From: RPQJ01 sp963712815
Lineage (GTDB): Bacteria > Pseudomonadota > Gammaproteobacteria > Steroidobacterales > Steroidobacteraceae
NCBI GenBank assembly: GCA_963712815.1
Contig: CAVQJL010000008.1
Location: 124,001 to 188,000 of the forward strand
DNA: 64,000 nt
Reading direction: 5' to 3'
The translations under genes and the position numbers were made by a program. The notes beneath the pieces were generated by a model, which saw only the letters and a program-made list of their open reading frames with translations, was not told where the DNA came from and ran no database searches. Every line of letters starts with the position of its first letter. The stretch's first letter is position 1. This document shows, one piece after another, positions 1-9,015 of the stretch.

Positions 1-1
1 G

Positions 2-163
2 CTCGAGGGTTTCGTCGCCTGGAGCCGCGAGTGGCTGACAGTCAAGCACTCGCTCGGCGCGGACTCTGCCGCCGCGACGTGGGGCGAGGTGCACGCGGGA
101 CGCGTTCCGCCCGACGTGGGCTGCGTCGTCTCCCTGTGGGATCGAGACTCCGGCCCAGCCTGA
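2..163 (+). CDS. C-terminal fragment of an unidentified protein (cut by window edge)
   Basis: An open frame enters from the left edge and stops with TGA at 161-163, giving the last 53 residues of a protein. The residues look like real coding sequence (Trp- and acid-rich, ending WDRDSGPA) and are more plausible than the Arg-rich reading of the neighbouring frame. I do not recognise the family. The gene converges on rsgA with about 48 bp between the two stops. A short GC hairpin (171-183) lies just past the stop but has no T run. Confidence 0.45.
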   Translation, partial: LEGFVAWSREWLTVKHSLGADSAAATWGEVHAGRVPPDVGCVVSLWDRDSGPA

Positions 164-211
164 CCGCCGGCGCGCGAAGCGCGTCGGCCGAGGGCGGCGC
201 TCGTGACGGGC

Positions 212-1282
212 TCAGTCCCCGCCCCGCTGGTCCCTCGGCTTCGTGGAGGCGCGCACCATTCGTCCGAAGTCCCGGTCCTTCTTTCGTCGTTCGGCATACG
301 ACAGATCGTGGAACGCAGACTCTCTCCTGAGCTTCAGGTAGTCCTGCAGGCGCTCCTCGCCCAGTTCGTGCCGTTCGATCGCCGCTCGCACGGCGCAACG
401 CGGTTCCCTCGAGTGAGTGCAATCCGCGAACCGACAGTTCTCCGCAAGCCCCCCGATGTCGGCGAATGCATCGTCGAGGCCTCGGCCGACCCCGAGCATG
501 CCCAGCTCGCGCATGCCGGGCATGTCGACCAGCAGGGCCCCGCCTGCGAGCATGACCAGCTGGCGACGCGTGGTCGTGTGTCGCCCTTCGCCCGTATGAC
601 TGACGGCCCCGGTCTCGAATTCCGGGCTGCCCGCCAGGCGGTTGATGAGCGTCGTCTTCCCCACTCCCGAGGAGCCGAGTAGGCAGTACGTCCTTCTGGG
701 GACCAGAAGCTGCCGTACCTGATCGAGGCCCGCTCCCGTCACGTTGCTGAGGGCAACGAGGGTCGCGTCGATTCCGGCGACCCGGATCCTCCCGATCAAT
801 GCTTCCAGCTCTTCGGCGCTGACGAGGTCGGTCTTCGTCAGGATCAGCACGGGCTCGATGTGCCCTTCGCCCAGCATCACCAGGTATCGCTCCAGCCGGC
901 GCACGTTGAAGTCGAAGTGGCAGGACTGGATGACGAACGCCGCGTCGACGTTGGCGGCGATCATCTGGAATTCGACGTTCCTGCCCGGTGCCTTCCGCCT
1001 CAGGAACGACCTGCGCGGCAGCACGCCGTGAATGATCGCCTGGGATCGGCCGTCGAGGCAGCGCACGCAGACCCAGTCACCGACGCAGGGCAGCTCGATG
1101 GACGACTCGGCGACGAACTGGAGCCGTCCCGTCAGCTCGGCCGCGAGCTCCCCGTGCTGGTCGCGGATGACATACCGGCCCCTGTCCACGGCGGTGATGC
1201 GCGCAACCGACAGGCCGGAGCCGCACTGCTCGCGCGCGTTGTCGGCGAACCAGCCGTCGAAACCAAGGTCGCGCAGATCCAT
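212..1282 (-). CDS. rsgA: Ribosome small-subunit-dependent GTPase A (RsgA)
   Basis: This is a circularly permuted GTPase that acts in late maturation of the 30S subunit. The 356-residue protein has an N-terminal OB-fold region (about 25-90). The GTPase motifs follow in permuted order: G4 TKTD at 149-152, the P-loop GSSGVGKT at 203-210 and G3 DMPG at 253-256. The C-terminal zinc knuckle has Cys283, Cys288, His290 and Cys296. Length and motif order fit RsgA (YjeQ). The GTPase core includes the switch region TGEGRHTTT. It stands alone and is transcribed divergently from katG across a 173-bp gap. Confidence 0.95.
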   Translation of the reverse strand: MDLRDLGFDGWFADNAREQCGSGLSVARITAVDRGRYVIRDQHGELAAELTGRLQFVAESSIELPCVGDWVCVRCLDGRSQAIIHGVLPRRSFLRRKAPGRNVEFQMIAANVDAAFVIQSCHFDFNVRRLERYLVMLGEGHIEPVLILTKTDLVSAEELEALIGRIRVAGIDATLVALSNVTGAGLDQVRQLLVPRRTYCLLGSSGVGKTTLINRLAGSPEFETGAVSHTGEGRHTTTRRQLVMLAGGALLVDMPGMRELGMLGVGRGLDDAFADIGGLAENCRFADCTHSREPRCAVRAAIERHELGEERLQDYLKLRRESAFHDLSYAERRKKDRDFGRMVRASTKPRDQRGGD

Positions 1283-1455
1283 GACCGCAATCTCTCAGAA
1301 GCCGGCCGGCTTGCCAATCGCGCACTCCCGGACGAACCGACCGCGACCCGGCGAGGGGGCCTGCCCATGCCCCCAATCAACAGAATGAATTGGATCGCCG
1401 CCCGCCAACCCACTACCTTCGGTGAAACCACAACGGGATTCGAAAGGAGCAAGCC

Positions 1456-3648
1456 ATGTCGAGCGAAGCGAAGTGCCCATTCGCCCCGATCCACGGTGCC
1501 CGCACCCATGCGAGTGCCCAGTCGAATAGCCACTGGTGGCCCGGCCGGCTCAACCTCCAGATCCTGCGCCAGCACTCGGCGAAGTCCAGCCCGATGGGCG
1601 AGCAGTTCGACTATGCCGATGAGTTCGGGAAGCTCGACCTGGCCGCGCTGAAGAAGGATCTCCATGCGCTGATGACGGATTCACAGGAATGGTGGCCCGC
1701 CGACTGGGGACATTACGGCGGGCTCTTCATCCGCATGGCCTGGCACAGCGCCGGCACCTACCGCATCTCGGACGGGCGCGGCGGCGGCGGGACGGGGAAC
1801 CAGCGCTTCGCGCCGATCAACAGCTGGCCGGACAACGGCAACCTCGACAAGGCACGGCGACTTCTGTGGCCCATCAAGAAGAAGTACGGCAACAGGATCT
1901 CCTGGGCCGACCTGATGATCCTCGCGGGCAACTGCGCACTCGAATCCATGGGCTTCAAGACCTTCGGTTTCGGGGGCGGCCGCGCGGACATCTGGGAGCC
2001 CGAGGAAGACATCTACTGGGGCAAGGAGACCACGTGGCTCGGCGACGAGCGCTACAGCGGCGACCGCGAACTGGAGAACCCGCTCGGCGCCGTGCAGATG
2101 GGCCTCATCTACGTGAACCCGGAAGGCCCGAACGGCAATCCCGATCCGGTCGCCTCCGGACGCGACGTGCGCGAGACCTTTGCCCGCATGGCGATGAACG
2201 ACGAGGAGACCGTCGCCCTGGTCGCGGGCGGCCATACGTTCGGCAAGTGTCACGGCGCAGGCGATCCGGCGCTGGTGGGCCGCGAGCCCGAAGGCGCGTC
2301 TCTCGAGGAGATGGGCCTCGGCTGGAAGAACGCCTTCGGAACCGGAAAGGGCGCGCACACCACCACGAGCGGCATCGAGGGCGCCTGGAAGCCGAACCCG
2401 ACCCGGTGGGACATGGGCTACTTCGACACGCTGTTCGGCTACGAGTGGGAGTTGACGAAGAGCCCCGCCGGCGCCCACCAGTGGACGGCGAAAAACGTGC
2501 GGCCGGAACACATGATCCCGGATGCCCACGACCCGTCCACGAAGCACGCGCCGATCATGACGACGGCCGACCTCTCGCTGCGCTTCGACCCGATCTACGA
2601 GCCGATCTCGCGTCGCTACCACCGGAACCCGCAGCAGTTCGCCGACGCCTTCGCCCGCGCCTGGTTCAAGCTGACGCATCGCGACATGGGCCCGCGTGCG
2701 CGCTATCTCGGGCCCGACGTGCCGGCCGAGGAGCTGATCTGGCAGGACCCGGTGCCGGCAGTGGACCACGCACTCGTCAACGATCGGGACATCGCAGCGC
2801 TCAAGGCCACGGTCCTCGCATCGGGCCTGTCCGTCTCCCAGCTCGTCGCCACGGCGTGGGCGTCGGCCGCGACGTTCCGCGGCTCGGACATGCGCGGTGG
2901 GGCCAACGGGGCGCGCATTCGCCTCGCACCGCAGAAGGACTGGGAAGCGAACCAGCCCGCTGAACTCGCGACGGTACTGAAGGGGCTGGAAGCCATCCAG
3001 GGAGCGTTCAGCGAGGTCCACGCCGGAAGGAAGAAGATCTCGCTCGCCGACCTCATCGTGCTGGCAGGCTGCGCTGCGGTCGAGGAGGCTGCGCGAAAGG
3101 CCGGCCACGAGATCAAGGTGCCCTTCTCGCCCGGACGCACGGATGCCTCGCAGGAGCAGACCGACGTGGAGGCGTTCGCCCCGCTGGAGCCCGTCGCGGA
3201 CGGCTTCCGGAATTACCTGCGCAAGGGCCTCGAGACACCCGCCGAGGAGTTGCTGCTGGATCGCGCCCAGTTGCTGACGCTGACGGCCCCGGAGATGACG
3301 GTGCTGGTCGGTGGCCTGCGTGCCTTGGACGCGAACGTCGGGCAAGCCACGCACGGCGTCCTCACGGTCAGGCCTGGGGCCCTGACGAACGACTTCTTCG
3401 TCAACCTGCTCGACATCGGCATCGAATGGCGCCCGGCCGCATCGGCCGGGCTCTACGAAGGGCGTGATCGAGCCTCGGACCAGGTCAAGTGGACGGGCAC
3501 CCGAGCTGATCTCGTGTTTGGCTCGAACTCCGAGCTCAGGGCACTGGCGGAGGTCTATGCCTGCGACGGCAACGAGCAGAAATTCGTGCAGGACTTCGTC
3601 GCTGCCTGGAACAAGGTGATGAACCTGGATCGCTTCGACCTGGCGTGA
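1456..3648 (+). CDS. katG: Catalase-peroxidase KatG
   Basis: This is a bifunctional haem catalase-peroxidase that removes hydrogen peroxide. The 730-residue length is normal for a tandem-domain class I peroxidase. The distal site has Arg93, Trp96 and His97, and the proximal haem ligand is His260 in GGHTFGK. The Met-Tyr-Trp adduct residues needed for catalase activity are all present (Trp96, Tyr219, Met245), matching Trp107/Tyr229/Met255 of the Mycobacterium enzyme with a constant offset. The degenerate C-terminal domain follows from about residue 430. ATG 1456 is preceded by a good Shine-Dalgarno sequence (AAAGGAG). KatG genes are commonly under OxyR, but I could not identify an OxyR site in the 173-bp upstream gap. 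Confidence 0.97.
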   Translation: MSSEAKCPFAPIHGARTHASAQSNSHWWPGRLNLQILRQHSAKSSPMGEQFDYADEFGKLDLAALKKDLHALMTDSQEWWPADWGHYGGLFIRMAWHSAGTYRISDGRGGGGTGNQRFAPINSWPDNGNLDKARRLLWPIKKKYGNRISWADLMILAGNCALESMGFKTFGFGGGRADIWEPEEDIYWGKETTWLGDERYSGDRELENPLGAVQMGLIYVNPEGPNGNPDPVASGRDVRETFARMAMNDEETVALVAGGHTFGKCHGAGDPALVGREPEGASLEEMGLGWKNAFGTGKGAHTTTSGIEGAWKPNPTRWDMGYFDTLFGYEWELTKSPAGAHQWTAKNVRPEHMIPDAHDPSTKHAPIMTTADLSLRFDPIYEPISRRYHRNPQQFADAFARAWFKLTHRDMGPRARYLGPDVPAEELIWQDPVPAVDHALVNDRDIAALKATVLASGLSVSQLVATAWASAATFRGSDMRGGANGARIRLAPQKDWEANQPAELATVLKGLEAIQGAFSEVHAGRKKISLADLIVLAGCAAVEEAARKAGHEIKVPFSPGRTDASQEQTDVEAFAPLEPVADGFRNYLRKGLETPAEELLLDRAQLLTLTAPEMTVLVGGLRALDANVGQATHGVLTVRPGALTNDFFVNLLDIGIEWRPAASAGLYEGRDRASDQVKWTGTRADLVFGSNSELRALAEVYACDGNEQKFVQDFVAAWNKVMNLDRFDLA

Positions 3649-3661
3649 TCGGCAAAGGGTC

Positions 3662-3697
3662 GACCGCGCAGGATGCTCGCGGGGTGACACCGCGGTC
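3662..3697. repeat. Inverted repeat between convergent katG and permease genes
   Basis: GACCGCG at 3662-3668 pairs with CGCGGTC at 3691-3697 across a 22-nt loop, in the 78-bp gap between two convergent stops. There is no T run on either side, so it is at best a weak or Rho-assisted transcript end. Confidence 0.25.
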
Positions 3698-3726
3698 AGC
3701 CTGCGGGTCGGCGCTCCCGCGGACCC

Positions 3727-5568
3727 TCACAGGTCGTAGCGGTTGACCAGCGCCAGGGACAACGTCACCAGCATGAGGATCACGAGCGGAACTCCAACTC
3801 GGACGAAGTCACTGAAGCGATAGCCGGCGGCGTTCATGACCAGCAGGTTCGTCTGGTAGGCCATCGGGGTCGCGAAACTCAGGTTGCTGCCGAACAGGAT
3901 CGCCAGCACGAACGGCTCGAGAGGCAGTCCGAGCGCCTGCGCGGTCGCCACGGCGATCGGCGTGCCGACGGACGCTGCCGCCGCGTTCGAGACGAAGTTG
4001 GTCAGCAACGCCGCGAAGCACATGAAGACGGCGAGTTGCAGCGCCGGCGGTGCTTCACCGACCAGCGCTGCGGCACCCGTCGCCACCCAGTCGGCCGCGC
4101 CGGTGGTCACGAGCGCGTGCCCGAGCGCGACGCTCGACGCCACCAGCAGGATCACTTCGAGGCTCAAGGCCCGTCCCAGACCGTCGAGACGGACGCAGCC
4201 GGTGAACAGCATTGCGAGCACGCCGAGGAATGCCGCCACGTGAATCGGAAGTGCTTTCGTTGCGGCAAGCATCACGACGACCGCCATGATGGCGAGCGCG
4301 ATCGATGCGAGCCGCGACCTCGGCAGCATCAGGCTTGCATCGAGCACGAGCAGCCCCGGCACCGTTGCCAGCTGGCGGACCCGGTCGACCGGCCCCTGGA
4401 TGAGCAGTATGTCGCTGGCAGCCAGCGGCTGGTCCGCGATATCGGTGATCCGCGGCCGCAGGCCCTCCGTGCCATGGTTCACGCCCACGACGACCACATG
4501 ATGCTGTTCGGCGAACCGTGCATTGCGCAGGGTCCGGCCGATCAGGTCGGAGTCGGAACCGATGGCGACCTCGATGAAGTGCATGTCCACGCGCTTGACG
4601 TCGTCTTCGATGAATTTGCCGAGTCCCTGGCGGTCGAACAACTCGACCTTGAACGTGGCGGCGACTTCGCGCAGGCCAGCAGGATTGTCGCGCAGGACGA
4701 TCGCGTCGCCAGGCTCGAGGCTCAGCTCGTCGCTCAATTCGACGGGAAGTCCTTCCCGCCGGACGGCGACGACCGGCAACGCCCGACCGAGCATGCGGCC
4801 GAGTTCCCGCAGGGTGCAGCCTGCGAGCGGCGTCCCGACGCTCGAGTCTTGCTGCGGATCGCGAACGGGGCCGATCTGGATGCATGCTTCGAACTGCCGG
4901 GACGACTGGGCGAACGCCTGCTTCGTGTCCGGCAGCAGCCGCGGGGCCACGAGCCAGAGGTACGGTAACGCGACTGCGAAGGCCATTGCGGCAGTCGCCG
5001 TGAACGCAAACAGTCCGAGCGGCTCCATGCCGAGATCCGTCGCGATCGACAAGACCAGCAGGTTGGTCGATGTCCCGATGCTGGTCAGCATGCCGCCGGC
5101 GAGAATCGCGAAATTGACCGGCATCAGCGTGCGCGAGGCGGAGTGCCCGGTCCGCTCTGCGAGGCTGAGGAGCATCGGCAGCATCAGGACCAGGACAGGC
5201 GTGTCGTTGACGAAAGCACTCGCCGCGCCCGCCACCACCAGCGTGACGAGCAGCCCGAGCACGCCGTTGAATCGCCAGAGCTTGCCGAGGGCTCGGACGG
5301 CAGGCTCCATGGCACCGGTCATGGTCAGCCCGCGGCCGAGAATCATCAGGCTGCAGATCGAGACCAGCGCAGGATGGCCGAAGGCACGAAAGACCTCGAG
5401 ATCCGTCAGCTGTCCCGCATGTCCCTCGTAGGGGAAGACGTAGAACATCACCAGCAGCGTCGTCAGCAGGATCAGCGACACGTACTCCATGCGGATCCAC
5501 GGCCGGGTGTACAGGTAGAACACCAGGACGGTGATGGAGATCATGGCAATGGCATGGGGACCCGGCAT
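3727..5568 (-). CDS. SLC13 (DASS)-type anion permease with two TrkA-C domains
   Basis: This 613-residue inner-membrane protein has hydrophobic helices at both ends (about 1-205 and 410-613) flanking a soluble middle section. The middle holds two RCK_C/TrkA-C-like modules (about 235-305 and 320-400), the arrangement of divalent-anion:sodium symporters of the YfbS/SLC13 kind. Motifs seen include NDTPVLVLMLP and SIGTSTN in the N-terminal half and VSNAAAA plus FATPMAYQTN in the C-terminal half, typical of the duplicated DASS fold. The substrate (sulfate, dicarboxylate or other anion) cannot be told from sequence. ATG 5568 is used; an internal ATG at 5544 is an alternative. It is divergent from the OmpA-like gene. 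Confidence 0.85.
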   Translation of the reverse strand: MPGPHAIAMISITVLVFYLYTRPWIRMEYVSLILLTTLLVMFYVFPYEGHAGQLTDLEVFRAFGHPALVSICSLMILGRGLTMTGAMEPAVRALGKLWRFNGVLGLLVTLVVAGAASAFVNDTPVLVLMLPMLLSLAERTGHSASRTLMPVNFAILAGGMLTSIGTSTNLLVLSIATDLGMEPLGLFAFTATAAMAFAVALPYLWLVAPRLLPDTKQAFAQSSRQFEACIQIGPVRDPQQDSSVGTPLAGCTLRELGRMLGRALPVVAVRREGLPVELSDELSLEPGDAIVLRDNPAGLREVAATFKVELFDRQGLGKFIEDDVKRVDMHFIEVAIGSDSDLIGRTLRNARFAEQHHVVVVGVNHGTEGLRPRITDIADQPLAASDILLIQGPVDRVRQLATVPGLLVLDASLMLPRSRLASIALAIMAVVVMLAATKALPIHVAAFLGVLAMLFTGCVRLDGLGRALSLEVILLVASSVALGHALVTTGAADWVATGAAALVGEAPPALQLAVFMCFAALLTNFVSNAAAASVGTPIAVATAQALGLPLEPFVLAILFGSNLSFATPMAYQTNLLVMNAAGYRFSDFVRVGVPLVILMLVTLSLALVNRYDL

Positions 5569-5731
5569 TTGTGCGACTTGCTCCTGGGCTGACTGAGGTC
5601 TGGACGGGGGGGGGATTCTAGCGGTGCCGCACGCCGGTCTCGTGGGAATCCGAAACGCTGCGCGCGATCAGCGGTTTTCCCGGCGCTGGCGCTGCGTGCG
5701 CCGAATGAGACATCATCCGGCGCTGCCGTCG

Positions 5732-5749
5732 CCCGGGGAGTCCCCCGGG
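5732..5749. repeat. Perfect GC hairpin in the divergent intergenic region
   Basis: CCCGGGG at 5732-5738 is followed by a short AGTC loop and its complement CCCCGGG at 5743-5749. It lies 33 bp before the start of the OmpA-like gene, inside the 213-bp gap shared with the permease gene. It could form in the 5' leader or be an operator. No further signal was recognised in this gap. Confidence 0.3.
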
Positions 5750-5781
5750 GAGGCTGCCACTGGCGCGTACGGAGAGACTGC

Positions 5782-6300
5782 ATGTCGAAAAAGAACGGTC
5801 GCGGCGTGGGATCCGGTCGACCACGGCTCAAGGTCGTGGCGCGTGACGGATCCATCCGCGACTCCGCCACGACCGCGGCACGCGATCGGCAGGGGCGCGC
5901 CACGTTTCCGGTCGTCGTCGAGTTCGAGCGGGGAAGCACGAGCCCCCGTGCCGAAAGCCTGGTCGCCCTGCACTCCGCTGCCCGGTGGCTGGCCCGGCAC
6001 GCCCAGGAACGCGTCACCGTGGTCGGTCACGCCAACGTACGCGGCAGCGAGACGTCGGCCGCAGCGCGGGCTCGTGCCCGCGTTGCCGTAGTGGCGGACC
6101 TGCTGATCCTGCTGGGGGCCGCCCGCAGCCAGCTCGTCCCGCTCAGGTCCACTCGGCTGCACTCGATTCGGGCCGGGTCGACCGCCGGCGGGAGGCGGCA
6201 AAGGCGGGTTGTGGTGATCTACCGTCACGATCCGCCCAAGGCCGCGATTGGCAAGGCTGCGCGCCGGGTTCCGGCGGCCCTGTCGGGGAGTGCCCGGTGA
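5782..6300 (+). CDS. OmpA-like domain protein without signal peptide
   Basis: This 172-residue protein has a C-terminal region (about 41-148) resembling the OmpA/MotB peptidoglycan-binding fold: a strand FPVVVEF, then VTVVGHANVRGSE, then a helix rich in Arg and Ala (ARARARVAVVADLL). The usual GHTD is GHAN here, so the conserved Asp that contacts diaminopimelate is replaced by Asn. The N-terminus is Lys/Arg-rich and has no signal peptide or membrane helix, which is odd for an envelope protein. ATG 5782 has GGAGA upstream. It leads a set with DUF389 and channel genes. A divergent or non-peptidoglycan role is possible. Confidence 0.6.
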   Translation: MSKKNGRGVGSGRPRLKVVARDGSIRDSATTAARDRQGRATFPVVVEFERGSTSPRAESLVALHSAARWLARHAQERVTVVGHANVRGSETSAAARARARVAVVADLLILLGAARSQLVPLRSTRLHSIRAGSTAGGRRQRRVVVIYRHDPPKAAIGKAARRVPAALSGSAR

Positions 6301-6412
6301 TCAGGTGGACCGATCGAATGGCGGCACGCCCGGCCCCCGCCCGGAGTGCTTGCGCCCCGACGGGCGGCAGCATCTCGTCGAGCTGTCCGTCCACTTGAAT
6401 CACCTGCCGCGA

Positions 6413-7216
6413 ATGTCCCGTTGGCCGGAAAGGCTGCACCGCCTGCGGCCTGCGGGACCGGCCGATGCCGCCGAACACGCCACGACCGCGGCGGTCATCG
6501 CGGAAGGAGCCGAACTCGGACCCCGATTCGGTTTCATGGTCGTGATGTCCTGCGGCATCGCAATCCTCGGACTGCTGCAGAATTCAGCGGCGGTCATCAT
6601 CGGCGCCATGCTGATTTCCCCGCTGATGGCACCGATCGTCGCCCTCGGATTCTCGCTGTGCCGGCTGGACTATCGACAGATGCAGCGCAGCCTGGCAACG
6701 ATTGCAGCGGGCATCCTCCTCGCACTGGCAATCGCGGTCCTGATCGTGCTGGCGTCGCCACTTCGGGATCCGACGGAGGAAATACTGGCACGCACGCAGC
6801 CCAACCTCTTCGACCTGCTGGTGGCCGTCTTCTCCGGGCTTGCGGGCGGATATGCGGTCATCAGGGGACGCGGCGAAACGATCGTCGGAGTCGCGATCGC
6901 CGCCGCGCTCATGCCGCCGCTGGCGGTGACCGGATACGGGCTGGCCACCGGACAGGCGAGCGTCGCAATGGGCTTCGGTTTCCTGTTCATGACGAATCTC
7001 CTGGCGATCGCCGTGTCCGTCTCGCTGGTCGCCCGCTGGTACGGGTTCGGGCCGCAAGCGACGCCGACCCGGCATACCTGGCAGGCGGCCATCGTCTTTG
7101 CGACCTTCGCCGCTTTGTCGGTGCCGCTCGGGCTGTCGCGATTCCGGCGCGTCGAGATCCGGCCCGAGGTGTTCGCTGGTCCGGTGACCGATGCCCGTCC
7201 GGCAGGAGTCCAGTGA
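6413..7216 (+). CDS. DUF389 family integral membrane protein
   Basis: From residue 40 on this is a polytopic membrane protein of the DUF389 family, whose function is unknown. The hallmark N-terminal helix pair is present (LLQNSAAVIIGAMLISPLM), followed by about four more helices and the motif AIAAALMPPLAVTGYG. The chosen ATG 6413 leaves about 40 residues before the first helix, as in relatives. A longer GTG start at 6305 in the same frame is possible, and neither has a strong ribosome site. The gene lies 34 bp before the potassium-channel gene and is probably co-transcribed with it. Confidence 0.8.
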   Translation: MSRWPERLHRLRPAGPADAAEHATTAAVIAEGAELGPRFGFMVVMSCGIAILGLLQNSAAVIIGAMLISPLMAPIVALGFSLCRLDYRQMQRSLATIAAGILLALAIAVLIVLASPLRDPTEEILARTQPNLFDLLVAVFSGLAGGYAVIRGRGETIVGVAIAAALMPPLAVTGYGLATGQASVAMGFGFLFMTNLLAIAVSVSLVARWYGFGPQATPTRHTWQAAIVFATFAALSVPLGLSRFRRVEIRPEVFAGPVTDARPAGVQ

Positions 7217-7250
7217 GATGTCGTGGCAACGCTCGCAGCAGGATTGACTG

Positions 7251-8927
7251 ATGCGTGACCAGCCCCGCAGCGGCCGGCAGGCCGCCAGATCGCTGTTTGC
7301 GCCCGTACGCGTCTGGCGCGCGCTCGAATCCCGGCCGATCGGCCAGCGTCGCCTCTATTTCGGGCGCGCCCGATCCACGGGGATGTCTCTCGTCCGGAGG
7401 GCCCTGCTGGTGGGAGCGCTGGTCACGGCGGTCATCGTCGTCTTTGCGCTCGACCGCGACGGCCTGCGCGATTCCGTCGATGGCCACGTCTCGATCGCGG
7501 ACGTCGTGTATTTCGCGCTGATCACGATCACCACGGTCGGTTATGGCGACATCGTCCCCATCACGACGACGTCACGACTCGTCGATGCGTTCGTCGTGAC
7601 CCCGATCCGACTGGTCGTCTGGGCCATATTCTTCGGCACGGCCTACCAGTTCATCGCCCAGCGAATCATCGAGGACATACGCATGCGCGTTCGCCAGGCC
7701 AGCCTGAGAGACCACATCGTCATTTGCGGATTCGGACACGGGGGCCGCAGCGCCGCGGGTGAACTCGTGCGACGCGGCGAAGACCCTGCTCGAATAGTAG
7801 TCGTCGACCAGTCCGAGTCCGCGCTGCTCGATGCTGCGGAAGGCGGCATGGTGGGCCTGCGGGGCGACGCGACGCGCGAGTCGGTATTGCACGATGCCAA
7901 CGTGGGCAGCGCGCGGTCCGCCATCGTGTGTCTCGGGCGTGACGACACGACCGTGCTCAGCGTGTTGACCATCCGCACGCTCGTCGCGGATTTGCGCGTT
8001 GTCGCCGTCGTGAAGGACGCGGAGAACGAGCACCTGGTTCAGCAGAGCGGTGCGACGGCAACCATCTGCCCGTCGACGGTCAGCGGCATCCTCCTGGCCA
8101 ATTCGGTGACATCGTCGCGAATCGCCAGCTACGTGTACGACATGCTCACCGTGGACGGCCGCGTGACCCTTTCCGAACGGGTTGCAAGCGGCGGCGACAT
8201 CGGTCGTCGACCGTCCGAGCTCGACGGCGGCATCGCACTGCGGATCCACCGAGGCGAGCAGGTGATCGGCTTCTGGGAGCCGGACGCCCGCGTCGAGGCA
8301 GGCGATCGGCTCATCGTGCTCGCTCCGCGCCCGGGCGCCGGCCCGCCGACTTCCACAGGGCTGAAGACATGTCACTCCGAACCTGACGCTCGTCCCACTG
8401 CTCGGCCTGCTTGGCTGGCTCGCGGGCTGTTCCTCGAGCGGCGTCGTGCCCCATGGCGGCGGCTCCGCAGACGCCCGGGTCACGGGCACGGTCACCTATC
8501 GCGAACGGGTTGCGCTGCCTCCGGGCGCCGTCATCAAGGTGCAGCTGGTCGACGTCTCGCGCGCCGACGCGCCCGCCATCGTGCTCGGCGACCAGCTCAT
8601 CGAAGCCGCCGGCAGGCAGGTGCCGTTCGAGTTTGCCGTTCCGTACGACCCTGCCCGGATCGACGAACGGATGAGCTACGCGGTGCAGGTCCGCATCGAG
8701 GCGGGCGAGCGGTTGCTGTTCATCAACGATCAGCACCATGCGGTGCTCACTCGCGGCGCGCCGAATCACGTCGATCTGATCCTGAAGGGCGTCGGCAGGA
8801 ATTGATTCGGTCAAGCCCGCGGGACGTGCCTCCGGGACGGTGGCGAGCCAATACGCCCGACACGCGCACAGCTGCGCCATGGAGATCTCTGCGTGAAATC
8901 GACGCCGGCCAGCGCCACGCGAATTGA
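7251..8927 (+). CDS. RCK-gated potassium channel protein; open frame runs past its natural end
   Basis: This is an inner-membrane K+ channel or K+-responsive regulator. It has one helix at about 51-67, a pore loop with the selectivity filter TVGYGD at 95-100, a second helix at about 109-130, then a TrkA-N/RCK domain starting at residue 149 with the nucleotide-binding GFGHGG. A TrkA-C-like domain ends near RLIVLAPRPG (about 8335). After this the frame becomes Arg-rich shadow sequence of the next gene and stops only at 8927. Inserting one base at the CC of 8382-8383 would stop the frame at once (GAA CCC TGA), giving about 378 residues. I therefore believe the functional gene ends near 8384 and the rest is artefact or mutation. 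ATG 7251 follows an AGGA-type site. Confidence 0.8.
   Translation: MRDQPRSGRQAARSLFAPVRVWRALESRPIGQRRLYFGRARSTGMSLVRRALLVGALVTAVIVVFALDRDGLRDSVDGHVSIADVVYFALITITTVGYGDIVPITTTSRLVDAFVVTPIRLVVWAIFFGTAYQFIAQRIIEDIRMRVRQASLRDHIVICGFGHGGRSAAGELVRRGEDPARIVVVDQSESALLDAAEGGMVGLRGDATRESVLHDANVGSARSAIVCLGRDDTTVLSVLTIRTLVADLRVVAVVKDAENEHLVQQSGATATICPSTVSGILLANSVTSSRIASYVYDMLTVDGRVTLSERVASGGDIGRRPSELDGGIALRIHRGEQVIGFWEPDARVEAGDRLIVLAPRPGAGPPTSTGLKTCHSEPDARPTARPAWLARGLFLERRRAPWRRLRRRPGHGHGHLSRTGCAASGRRHQGAAGRRLARRRARHRARRPAHRSRRQAGAVRVCRSVRPCPDRRTDELRGAGPHRGGRAVAVHQRSAPCGAHSRRAESRRSDPEGRRQELIRSSPRDVPPGRWRANTPDTRTAAPWRSLREIDAGQRHAN
8369..8805 (+). CDS. YbaY-type lipoprotein, apparent one-base deletion near its start
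   Basis: The body (8386-8805) encodes a 119-residue-class YbaY/YscW-family lipoprotein domain, with VTGTVTYRERVALPPGAV and YDPARIDERMSYAVQ. Directly upstream in the same frame is a lipoprotein signal, LTLVPLLGLLGWLAGC, with lipobox LAGC (Cys codon 8428-8430), but no start codon or basic n-region. An ATG at 8369 in the neighbouring frame supplies MSLR followed by a premature stop. One extra base at 8382-8383 would join MSLRT to the signal and complete it. The same base would end the upstream channel gene. The intact product would be an outer-membrane-anchored lipoprotein. Confidence 0.7.
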
Positions 8928-9015
8928 TCGTCACGATGCCCACAGCCGTGCCGCCTGGGCGGCTGCAGGGCATCAGCATGCGCCACCGAATTCTCTAAAC
9001 GGAGCCTGATCGCCC

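Noticed and set aside
1283..1455. An OxyR or Fur site upstream of katG
   Set aside because: No convincing match was found by eye; only a weak TTGGAT-type hexamer is present.
1681..3690. A 669-codon minus-strand frame opposite katG
   Set aside because: KatG is complete with all active-site residues; the antisense frame has no motif.
8385..8927. C-terminal 180 residues of the channel open frame as a real domain
   Set aside because: Arg-rich shadow of the lipoprotein gene; a one-base change removes it.
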